Source: Thalassiosira profunda
Taxonomy: Eukaryota; Bacillariophyta; Thalassiosirophyceae; Thalassiosirales; Thalassiosiraceae
Length of the DNA: 10,621 nucleotides
NCBI GenBank assembly: GCA_036939355.1
Contig: JALLAP010000746.1
Coordinates: 1 to 10,621 of the forward strand
Direction: 5' to 3'
The notes under the pieces were generated by a model. It ran no database searches and had not been told where the DNA came from. It worked only from the letters and a program-made list of their open reading frames with translations. This document shows, piece after piece, positions 1 through 7,084 of this stretch. The number at the start of each line of letters is the position of its first letter. The stretch's first letter is position 1. A program made the translations under genes and the position numbers.

Positions 1-2
1 GC

Positions 3-377
3 AAGCGCCTCGTCTACCAGCTGTCGTGCCGGAAGTGCAACAACCTCCACTTCGTTGGGACCACCCGCAAAGGCCTCGATAAGACGATGGAGCGGCATAT
101 CGCCGCGGTTGTCGAGGAGGTCAAGTCCAAGGGCAGCGCCAACCACAGCGACCAGCTCGAGAACTGGAGCCCGGACTTCGCGGCACACTTCGCCACGCAT
201 ATCAAGGGCGGGAGCAAACGGTTCCTGCTGAAGCGGCAGGCATCCGATAAGGAGGTCCGGCGCTTTTGCCAGGAGAACGTGAAGGTGGAGGTGTTGCGCC
301 GACAGGATGGGACAGAGCTGATGTGGGAGGAAGAGAGTACGATTCAGAGAAGTGGGAAGAGTCGGAGCTCTGAGTGA
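3..377 (+). CDS. 3' end of a gene with a degenerate GIY-YIG-like domain (partial)
   Basis: The reading frame is open from base 3 and ends at TGA 375-377, so the 5' part lies outside the window; 124 codons are visible. The first visible residues contain a C-x-x-C pair followed by an FVGTT step, then a basic stretch with ERH, then a spaced SPDFAAHFATH segment and a late VKVEVL strand. That order (CxxC, (Y/F)(V/I)G-T, R/H helix, S-x-FAxHF, VKVEVL) resembles the GIY-YIG-like domains attached to retroelement-derived proteins that are common in diatom genomes. The usual catalytic GIY and YIG tyrosines and arginine are not all present, so nuclease activity is doubtful, and the typical Cys-rich C-terminal tail is replaced by a short acidic and serine-rich end. 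It runs convergently towards the phytochelatin synthase gene 178 bp away. Family assignment is from pattern recall only; it could be an unrelated Cys-containing protein. Confidence 0.4.
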   Translation, partial: KRLVYQLSCRKCNNLHFVGTTRKGLDKTMERHIAAVVEEVKSKGSANHSDQLENWSPDFAAHFATHIKGGSKRFLLKRQASDKEVRRFCQENVKVEVLRRQDGTELMWEEESTIQRSGKSRSSE

Positions 378-555
378 GGGTATTGTGCTCGGGTGATGGA
401 TTGCCAAAATTTTGTAGGATGCCGAATGATTCCGGGATGCAGATGAAAGCAAAGGATGTATGAAGTATGAATGAAAGTAGTAGCTTGTGTAATAACTGTG
501 TCTCGACATAAAAGGTCGCATCTTGCATGCATCAACGGCATCCATTTTACTCTGT

Positions 556-2056
556 CTAAATGTCCGCATCGCAAGTCTCAATCGCAAACGAAATCAAGGA
601 AGCCTCCGCCAACAGCTGCTCCCTCGCAGTATCGTCCACGTCCGCCACTTCTGAATCGTAGACAATATCCCGTCGTGCCTCCTTCGATAGCGAAGCCAAA
701 TAAACGACGAACAAGACTTCTGCAGGACTGATTTCCAGCACCCGCCCGCTAGCATTGTTGGTCGAAGAGTTGCAGCATTCGCCTGGGAAAGTGCCGGCGT
801 CTCTAGATGTTGAAAACATACTTTGCGGGATGGCAGATGCATTTTCGTCATTTGCTCTGATCAGACTCTGGATGAGCTCTCTCACAGATTGTACCATCTT
901 GACATCGGCAGTCTCCACGGGCAAGATTTGCGGTTCTACCAGCTCCCACAAGTGATTAGTGTCGGTACTGTTCTTTGTCCAGAACGAGACGACCGAAGCG
1001 AGAGTCACGTTCGTCCCACCGTCCGCATCACTCTCCAGATATTGTTTCCACTGCCTCCGAATAAAGTCCTTGCTCTTCTTTGATCCGAATAGCAACGACA
1101 AGGGAAGATGGGACAACTGCTCTGCATTCCCACCGTCTACCCCGTCGTAACTCAGCGTCATGTACCCCCGCGATTTGTTCGTGTCGGGATCTACCGGCAG
1201 GAGGGCCTCGAACATCAGCTCCAACGGCACCCAGTGCGGCCCGTACTTGAACCGCGCCGTGTCCAACACCAGAACGTGGTCCGATTCCTCGTCGTAAGCA
1301 CCGACGGGGCTGAAGTGCCCCGTCCCCGTCTGCCCGATGACCTGGCGCGTGTACGAAACAATCAGGAACGACGTGGGCGGCATTTGGGTCGACGCCGGCG
1401 CCGTGCAAGTCTCCCTCACGACGCGTCGGAACTCGTCCACCGTCGAGTTCGTTCCGTGAACGGCGTCGACGTCGAGGCCTTGGCACTTGGCGAGGCAGGC
1501 AAAGGTGCTGAAGGTGATCCCGGTCGTTTTGACTTGCTCCAGATCGACGCAGCAGTTCAGCATGCCCTCTTCGTACCATCTCCAAGGCCCTTTCCAGGAC
1601 CGTCGCGGATCAACTGCTAGAGCATTCAGGACGATCACCAACGTCGTCAGCCCGCAATACGCCGGCTCGGGCTGCGTTTGCCTGCGCAGCACATCAGATG
1701 CACATAAGATCACCACGAATTTGCAGATATGATATCACATTGACACTCACAGCTGCTCGATCAGAGGGAAGAACGAGTACGTGCCCCCATTGGCCATCGC
1801 CGTGGCGAACACCGCCCGACCTGTACGGATAATTTCGGGATGGACGCGCGGTGCATGTCAGTCAGTTGCAATTATCATTCACCGCAAAAGGGGGCACTGC
1901 GACGTATTTGCAACCAAATGAATCATAAAATATGAGCAACAGCACCTCACCTTCTGGGGAGGAGAACGAGATGCACGTGTCCGACGGGAGCTGCCTCCTA
2001 TAAAACGTGCGCTTCGCGCCGGGCGAGGGCGACGGCGGTGAAGGTGGCTGGTTCAT
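556..2056 (-). CDS. PCS: Phytochelatin synthase (glutathione gamma-glutamylcysteinyltransferase, EC 2.3.2.15), three exons
   Basis: The enzyme transfers gamma-Glu-Cys from one glutathione to another, building metal-chelating phytochelatins; the family is a papain-like (clan CA) transpeptidase, usually cytosolic. I read three exons: 2056-1951, 1820-1751 and 1681-556, separated by introns starting GTGAGG and GTGAGT and ending ACAG and GCAG. The spliced protein is 433 aa. Residues 17-34 hold the FYRRQLPS entry segment; EPAYCGL puts the catalytic Cys at 68, GTGHFSP the His at 181 and the following LDTARFKY the Asp at 199, with the His-Asp spacing of 18 seen in the plant enzyme. The WKGPWRWYEE block and the CC pair (102-103) are conserved. 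The C-terminal part (about 230-433) is weaker but keeps an LFVVYLASLS segment like the plant C-terminal domain; a second CC pair lies at 361-362. ATG 2056 has A at -3; an in-frame ATG at 2209 would add 51 residues without any acidic residue, a possible targeting presequence. Confidence 0.93.
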
Positions 2057-2389
2057 ACTCGCCGCGAACAGCGCCGTAGGGCGGGATGATGTGATTATGT
2101 GCGATGTTTGGCGACAGCTGAGGCGTGGCGCCGCTGGGACGGAGAACGGCAGGACGGAGCGGTGCGAGAGGTGGAAGAGGATGGCCGTGCGGACGAGCGC
2201 CGGAGGCATGGGGGCATGGAGGGGAGAGGGCGGAGGTGGAGGAGCACAGGAGGCCCGGCGGGGCGGTTCGGCGCGCGGTTGCCGCTGGATGGAATGTAAT
2301 GGAGGCCGGCTGATACCTACGTACATGATGTACCTACGCTACGGAAACTAGCTAACTGATCAGCGCCCCGCTCACCCATCAGTCCGACG
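2057..2389. promoter_or_regulatory. Divergent intergenic promoter of phytochelatin synthase and aldo-keto reductase
   Basis: The two start codons face away from each other across 333 bp, so both promoters must lie here or overlap the first exons. The middle (about 2130-2290) is strongly purine- and G-rich on the + strand; the end near the reductase is more AT-balanced and holds a repeated TACCTACG motif. No clear TATA box is seen on the reductase side. The minus-strand frame of the phytochelatin synthase start codon stays open through most of the region (ATGs at 2209 and 2326), so part of it could be coding. Co-regulation is inference from the head-to-head arrangement. Confidence 0.6.
2314..2338. 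repeat. TACCTACG direct repeat around a GTACA-TGA-TGTAC palindrome
   Basis: TACCTACG occurs at 2314-2321 and again at 2331-2338. Between and overlapping them, 2321-2333 is the perfect inverted repeat GTACA / TGTAC with a 3-base centre. It sits 52 bp upstream of the reductase start codon inside the divergent promoter, the kind of place where a dimeric regulator binds. No known factor is assigned. Confidence 0.45.
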
Positions 2390-4173
2390 ATGATGCTCCT
2401 GCGCCCGGCCGCGGCCGTCACGGTCGCCTTCCACGCGGCTCCATCCTCCGTAGGCCCTCGCATGGCCATCGGCAGCGGCAATGGCGCATCAAACTCGCCG
2501 CCCATCCCCTACTCGCCGCGCCGACGTCAATCCGTCTCGCTGATGGCCGGCGGATTTTTCTCCGGCCTCTTTGGGGACGACGCCCCCCGGCCCGGCGTGG
2601 CCAATGCCGCGGAGGGCGGGAGGGTGGTAAACAGCGGGAAGGGGCAGACGAACGAGGTGGTCACGTCTGTGAAGGGCATGCGCCATCGGAGGCTCGGTGG
2701 GAGCGACATTATTGTGAGCGAGCTTGGGCTAGGCACGCAGCGCTGGTGAGTATTTGATGATGAGGGATGCGGGGTTTGCCGGCAATTCTATTTTGGCAAT
2801 CTGGATTGCAACGCATGGTCTTTGTTGCGGCCATCGCACCTTTGCAATGCACAGACGGACACATCATATGTTCGTGCGTTTTTGCAAATCTGATAGCGCA
2901 ATCCGGACTCATATCATATCAACACCATCAATCTATCACTATCAAATATTGAGCAGGGTATCGACCGATTTCAACGCCCCAAACAAAGAGCAAGTATTCG
3001 AGTTCATGGACAAGGCCATTCTGAACTCGGGGGTCAATCTGATCGACACTGTGAGTGATGCTCAGTCTATTTGCACTGCTACATACAGCTCAGGTTCATT
3101 TGACTGATACTTTTGCAACCATTGAGCAGGCCGAGCAATACCCGATTCCCAGCGACGGCAAAGCCGCCTCCGAGGGCGATTCTGAGCTGGCCATCGGGGA
3201 GTGGATGAAGAGCCGCAAACTGGACAAAGGAGAAAGCCGGAAGAAGGTCGTCATCGCCACGAAAATCACCGGAGGACGAAACGTCTCCCCCAAAAACATT
3301 CGGAAGGACTGCGCCGGCAGCTTGAAGAGGTTGGGAACGGAGTACATTGACGTGTACCAGCTCCACTGGCCGGCGCGGTATTCGCCGCAATCGAACTGGG
3401 GCCAATCGTTGGCGTACGACATTGCTGCCGACAAATCTCAGTACTGGCGTGGGTTCGGTGGCCCGACGTCCTTCGAGGAACTGTGCTCGGCGATGCAGGA
3501 TTTGATTGATCAGGGAAAGATCCGCGGATGGGGACTGTGCAACGACAACGCCTACGGGTTGACGGGATGCACCCGCACCGCCAAGGCGCTGGGAACCACC
3601 CCACCGTGCAATCTACAGGGGGACTTCAGTTTGATTGATCGCAAGAGTGAGGAGAATGGCGTGGCCGAGGCGGCGTCCCCGTACAACGAAAATGTGGGGT
3701 TCATGTCGTACAATGCACTCGCGGGAGGAATGTTGACGGGCAAGTACATGGACAAACCGGCAGCATTGGACAATGAATTACGCGAGAAGGTTATTGAAGC
3801 GATGGAGAATCCTCGAGGGCGAATGGACGAATTCGGGTGGTCCCGCACCCTCTACCGCTATCGCACGGACGCTGCGCAAGAGGCCATCCAAGAGTACGCC
3901 AAAATCGCCAAAGGGGCGGGGATGTCCCTCACCGAGCTCTCGCTGCGTTGGTGTCGACAGAGGTCGCTGGTCACGACCACTCTTGTGGGACACTCCAACA
4001 TGAAGCAGCTCGAGCAAAGTCTGGACTTCTTTACGAAAGGAAAGCCGCTGGGAGATGATGTCATGTGGGAAATTGACAGGGTGCATATGCGGAATCGGCT
4101 GCCAATCTTCTCGTCCAGCCGGGTGGGGAAGGATTGGGACGGGCAGGGCGAGATTGGAGAGACCATTCCGTAG
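2390..4173 (+). CDS. Tas-like NADP(H)-dependent aldo-keto reductase, three exons, probable organelle presequence
   Basis: Aldo-keto reductases reduce carbonyl substrates with NADPH on a TIM barrel. Exons are 2390-2745, 2957-3050 and 3130-4173; both introns start GTGAGT and both end in ATTGAGCAG followed by G. The spliced protein is 497 aa. The barrel begins near residue 100 with RRLGGSDIIVSELGLGTQRW. The catalytic tetrad is visible: Asp149 (NLIDT), Tyr154 (AEQYPIPS), Lys195 (VVIATK) and His229 (YQLHWP). Later blocks SYNALAGGMLTGKY and TTTLVGHSNMKQLEQSL fit the cofactor-binding C-terminal half of the E. coli Tas/YajO branch. The family is usually about 350 aa; the surplus is mainly an N-terminal extension of roughly 95 residues rich in Ser, Ala and Pro, with a short hydrophobic start (AAAVTVAFHAA) that resembles a diatom bipartite plastid leader with Phe after the cleavage site. 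A loop of Lys and Glu residues (160-190) also lengthens it. It is head-to-head with phytochelatin synthase. The exact substrate cannot be told. Confidence 0.92.
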
Positions 4174-4731
4174 AGTGGATTGCTCCGAGGCAAGGTCCAC
4201 GTTCGACTGCGAAACGTCCTGAGTAGTGCCAGCTCGCTTATTGCTGTAGTATGCAAGCCATAACCTAAAGTGCAGATTTATTTTACTCTATCACACACTG
4301 CTTCGCTATATATCTTCGTATCACGCACCAAGCCCTAAAGGCATGCCTCTCGTCTTGAGGGATCTTGGGTCTTGGGGTGTGGCAGACGCCCTTGCGCACG
4401 TACCTGGGACACCAGAGACATTGTGAGAGATGCAGAGGCAACTGATGAGGTTCAAACTTGCCAGTAGGACTCACCACTCATCCATTTATATAAAACACAG
4501 CTGTCATTCACTCATTCCTATTGCCCTGACCCGATGCGAAGTCTAATTTGTACCTATTCCTACGTAGTTTTAAAGCCGGATAGGTATCATTTAGCACTTC
4601 AGAATATTGCCCTTGAGTACCGCGTGTCGTAATAATCCCATTAATTAGAGTTTGCGGATTAATCCCACACGGGAAAAAACGAGAACACTGCGCAGCAGCT
4701 AGCTGAGCCCGCAGGGCGAAGCTAGTTCCTT
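4174..4731. other. Convergent intergenic region, no gene recognised
   Basis: This 558-bp stretch lies between the 3' ends of the reductase and of the secreted-protein gene. It is more AT-rich than the genes, presumably 3' UTRs and spacer. It contains a perfect TATATAAA at 4487-4494 followed by a 32-codon ATG frame (4534-4632), and TAATCCCA twice near 4630-4670. I found no tRNA, no long frame with an ATG and no mobile-element ends. Confidence 0.6.
4487..4494 (+). promoter_or_regulatory. TATATAAA box-like motif in the intergenic region
   Basis: A canonical TATATAAA followed by ACAC stands in otherwise unannotated DNA, 40 bp before an ATG that opens a 32-codon frame ending TAA at 4630-4632. It could be a promoter for a small transcript, or chance in AT-rich spacer. 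Confidence 0.25.
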
Positions 4732-5280
4732 TTAGGGGGCAGGTTCAACGACAGTGACCTGGCCACTAGTCTGCGGAAGCATTGTCCCCGTGTTGCAGAA
4801 TTCCGAGCTGCATCTGTCGTCCGTAAGGGTGTTAAACGTGAAGGAAAAGGAGTGAGCATCACCCTCCGCATTACCCTCGCCGCCATCCCAGGCGAATGTC
4901 CACACCCGAACTCCCACTTGAAAGCTCGGTAGAAAAGAGCCGACGGACTCGGAAACTTCACCGCAAACAATTGCCTCCCCATTGCCACAGAAGACAATAG
5001 TGTCCACGCTGACATGGATCCCAGAATAAGGATCATCCGTAACAGAGTCCTGCCACATCCCCTTCACGGTTCCGTCTTCGTACACCCTGGCAGAGAGGGA
5101 GAAGTTTTCCTGCTTTACGCCGGTGCCGGTAACATCACCTCCGCCAACGTTGACGCGGCCAACCACCTTTCCCTGAAGCTGAAGCTCGCGTTCGCCGTCG
5201 CCACGAAGCTGCTGGGCGGCGTCTACCACGAGGGTCGAGCCGGAGGCAAGAAGAGCCACAAACGAACGAGAGAGATTCAT
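4732..5280 (-). CDS. Small secreted beta-rich protein of unknown function
   Basis: The 182-aa protein starts at ATG 5280 (CACC before the ATG) and has a classic signal peptide: MNLSR, a hydrophobic core, and a likely cut after VVDAA near residue 22. The mature part alternates short hydrophobic strands with Gly/Asp turns: GKVVGRVNVGGGDVTG, then SLSARVYEDGTVKGMWQD, then IHVSVDTIVFCGNGEAIVCG, then VRVWTFAWDGGEG. This series (Gly-rich first strand, F-x-L-x-A-R-x-x-x-x-G-x-x-x-G, a V-x-x-D strand, then a W/V-x-x-DNGEG-like turn) looks like a small secreted beta-sandwich family I recall from bacteria and stramenopiles, including the so-called post-COAP-1 type domain; its function is unknown. Four cysteines (98, 106, 157, 162) could form two disulfides. 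No intron is needed. A TATA-like box lies 81-90 bp upstream. The family link is uncertain; the secreted status is well supported. Confidence 0.75.
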   Translation of the reverse strand: MNLSRSFVALLASGSTLVVDAAQQLRGDGERELQLQGKVVGRVNVGGGDVTGTGVKQENFSLSARVYEDGTVKGMWQDSVTDDPYSGIHVSVDTIVFCGNGEAIVCGEVSESVGSFLPSFQVGVRVWTFAWDGGEGNAEGDAHSFSFTFNTLTDDRCSSEFCNTGTMLPQTSGQVTVVEPAP

Positions 5281-5292
5281 GGTGGGCGGGCG

Positions 5293-5310
5293 GGTATCGG
5301 TATCGGTATT
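5293..5310. repeat. Three tandem GGTATC/T hexamers in the 5' leader of the secreted-protein gene
   Basis: GGTATC, GGTATC, GGTATT run in tandem 13 bp upstream of the start codon at 5280. This is a tiny microsatellite in the probable 5' UTR. Confidence 0.6.
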
Positions 5311-5360
5311 GTAGGAGATGGATGGTAGTGATGGGTAGACGAAGGGTTAGGGAAGAGCAC

Positions 5361-5370
5361 TTTTTATGAG
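5361..5370 (-). promoter_or_regulatory. TATA-like CTCATAAAAA upstream of the secreted-protein gene
   Basis: Read on the minus strand the motif is CTCATAAAAA followed by GTGCTC, 81-90 bp before the start codon at 5280. The identical 10-mer occurs upstream of the two-span membrane protein gene (8045-8054), in the same orientation relative to the gene, which supports a core promoter role. A 6-bp perfect inverted repeat (GCTCGT-G-ACGAGC, 5383-5395) lies just upstream of it. Confidence 0.45.
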
Positions 5371-5382
5371 CCACTCTCGCTG

Positions 5383-5395
5383 GCTCGTGACGAGC
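5383..5395. promoter_or_regulatory. GCTCGT-G-ACGAGC palindrome next to the TATA-like box
   Basis: A perfect 6-bp inverted repeat with a one-base centre, 13 bp upstream of the CTCATAAAAA motif of the secreted-protein gene. The spacing fits an operator-like site for a dimeric factor; no factor is recognised. Confidence 0.3.
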
Positions 5396-5417
5396 ACACG
5401 CAACAGCAGCAGGGAAA

Positions 5418-5600
5418 ATTTCTACGTCCCTTTCCCTATTGATCAACGAAGGAATTGAAGAGTCTTGCTTCAATCAACGCGATGAGAACTCTGCTAATTT
5501 TCTACGTCCCTTTCAGTGCATTTCTACATGCGTCCCTTTCCATATTGATCAACGCAGGAATTGAGAGTGTCTTGGGGTGAAATTGAGAGTGTCTTGGGGG
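5418..5600. repeat. Local repeat cluster (TTTCTACGTCCCTTTC unit) with a 22-bp tandem duplication
   Basis: Copy A starts at 5418, a short copy B is at about 5497-5514, and copy C starts at 5520. A and C share TTTCTAC..GTCCCTTTCC, then ATTGATCAACG, AGGAATTGA and GTCTTG, with small indels and substitutions, so about 50 bp is duplicated at a spacing of about 102 bp. The end of copy C is itself repeated: AATTGAGAGTGTCTTGGGG is at 5559-5577 and again at 5581-5599, a 22-bp period. A 7-bp inverted repeat (ATTGAAG / CTTCAAT, 5454-5474) lies in copy A. The cluster lies in the divergent upstream region of the secreted-protein and HSF genes. Confidence 0.7.
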
Positions 5601-5750
5601 GTTGACGGCGCCCACCCAAGACCCCTCGGCCTCGCCGGCTTGACACGATTCATCGAGCATCTTGGTCCAGGTGAGGATGCGGGGCGAGTGATAAACCACT
5701 GGTCCAGCTTCGTTGCTGATTAGCTGGTTATTCCCCAGCGAATTTTTGCT

Positions 5751-5849
5751 ATGTCTCATTGTGAGAAAGACATCGCAACCAGAGACTTTACGATCGGCAT
5801 GTGTCTCAAACCTTCTCAAAAGAAGACGCCCAAGGAGGATACTTTTTGA
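5751..5849 (+). other. Possible upstream ORF (32 codons) in the HSF leader
   Basis: An ATG at 5751 opens a 32-codon frame ending TGA at 5847-5849, 67 bp before the first in-frame ATG of the HSF-like gene and in a different frame. If the transcript starts upstream of 5751 this would be a uORF that lowers HSF translation; it could equally be a short first exon or chance. Confidence 0.25.
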
Positions 5850-5916
5850 GAGAACTGCCCAGCTGAAGATCTGCCCCTCCCTCCTCCGGCAACCTGCTTG
5901 CTTGCAGAGTGTTCGC

Positions 5917-6735
5917 ATGAACGAGCGCATCCGCCCGCGCCGCCGCCTCGTTCGGATCCTCTGCAATCTCCGCATAAATTGCAACCGGCGGGCGGCCAAC
6001 AAGCAGATTATTCGCATCTCTTTGAAGATGGACGGAGGCAGCGTTCGCGCTCGGGCGAAGGCCTTGATTGCAAGGCGCCCCGCCGTATTGATTCGAGGCA
6101 GTTCTTGGGGAAAAGCCGTCGAGGAATTTCGCATCGACTTCTTCGGCCCGAACCACAAGGCCCTCCCGTTCCTCGCCAAGCTTCACAGGGTCGTCAGCTG
6201 CAAGGCTCTCCGCGAGGACATCTTCTGGCTGGACGATGGGAAGTCATTCGCCATCAACCGAGACGGGTACAAGAGGAACATTATGTCCGCCTTCTTCGAC
6301 CAGAACAAGTTCAAGTCCCTCCAGAGCCGCCTCTCGGAATACAAGTTCAAGACCGAATTATCGGTGGGGCTGTTTCCGGATGACGATATCCTCGTCTACA
6401 GCCACCCGCGCTTCATTCGCGAAGATCCAGACTTGAGCCTATTGATCTGTTTGCCCAAATCGCCGAGCAAAAGCAAGGGTGGGGCGGCGACCAAGGCTGC
6501 GCTCGAAGAAAGCAGCATCTCCCGCGGATCGAAGGGCCACGGCATGGAGGCGGCTGATGGCGACAAAATGTTGATCGACATGTCGATCATCTGTAACTCG
6601 GTTCGTACTTCGTCCGAGACTCAGCAGGATCAACTTCTCCGTGAGCTAGGCATCAACACGTCACATCGGAGGGACAGCGAGCCGGCTGATGGCTGCTCGG
6701 TGGCGACGTTCTCCATCAACAGCATTGCAGAGTAA
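5917..6735 (+). CDS. HSF-type DNA-binding domain protein (heat shock factor-like transcription factor)
   Basis: The HSF-type winged-helix domain binds nGAAn arrays in the nucleus; this family is strongly expanded in diatoms. From ATG 5917 the protein is 272 aa and the domain covers about 84-178: PFLAKLHRVV, EDIFWLDDGKSFAINRDGY, IMSAFFDQNKF, then the recognition helix and the HPRFIREDPDLSLLI end that matches the HSF consensus closely. The helix reads FKSLQSRLSEYKF where the family has roughly F-x-S-F-x-R-Q-L-N-x-Y-G-F: the DNA-contacting Arg is Ser and the following Gln is Arg. After the domain come about 90 residues rich in Ser, Lys and Gly without an obvious HR-A/B coiled coil. The start is uncertain: ATG 5917 has a poor context (C at -3), ATG 6028 (235 aa, A at -3) is better, and the residues between are unusually Arg-rich, so 5917-6027 may be leader. 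An upstream spliced exon cannot be excluded. Confidence 0.82.
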   Translation: MNERIRPRRRLVRILCNLRINCNRRAANKQIIRISLKMDGGSVRARAKALIARRPAVLIRGSSWGKAVEEFRIDFFGPNHKALPFLAKLHRVVSCKALREDIFWLDDGKSFAINRDGYKRNIMSAFFDQNKFKSLQSRLSEYKFKTELSVGLFPDDDILVYSHPRFIREDPDLSLLICLPKSPSKSKGGAATKAALEESSISRGSKGHGMEAADGDKMLIDMSIICNSVRTSSETQQDQLLRELGINTSHRRDSEPADGCSVATFSINSIAE

Positions 6736-7084
6736 AAGTTGTCAGTGCTTGACGTACGGGCAGAGGGACAGCACGACTCCGTTGAGCAATGGGGATGACA
6801 TCATGGGAGAAAAGAGCAAGGCGAGCACGTTGGGAACGAGTGTAATCACTACACGAGTTTGTTTGTATCACCACGCCCGGCGGTGGGGCTTGTAGGAGAG
6901 GTTGCCGTGGATCCCTGGGCATTTGATCTTATTTCGGGTCGTTCAATGTTGAGACATGTGCACATTTACATCTTTGCACTTTTGGAGAAGACAATCTACG
7001 TCGATACAATTCATTCAATGCATCATCGGAGAAACACAGTCGAGACAAATGCATGGACAGACGAATAGATGGCACAGATGATCC
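6736..7084. other. Convergent intergenic region, nothing recognised
   Basis: This 349-bp stretch separates the 3' ends of the HSF-like gene and the membrane-protein gene. I see no open frame with coding character, no RNA gene and no clear repeat; it is presumably two 3' UTRs and their polyadenylation signals. Confidence 0.6.

Noticed and set aside
1028..1620. Long frames on both strands inside phytochelatin synthase (185 aa minus, 170 aa plus)
   Set aside because: They are Arg-rich shadows of the real exon, which shows clear family motifs in its own frame.
2007..2351. Plus-strand 114-codon frame over the divergent promoter
   Set aside because: It is Gly/Arg-rich low-complexity translation of a purine-rich tract and overlaps exon 1 of phytochelatin synthase on the other strand.
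4283..4477. A 64-codon minus-strand frame in the convergent spacer
   Set aside because: It begins with GTG, not ATG, and has no coding character.
4442..4530. C/D box snoRNA suggested by TGATGA and a later CTGA
   Set aside because: The C box lacks the purine before TGATGA and no terminal stem pairs outside the boxes.
5502..6186. Minus-strand frames (225 and 126 aa) opposite the 5' part of the HSF-like gene
   Set aside because: One has a fairly natural composition, but no family is recognised and it overlaps the HSF domain; kept out as a shadow.
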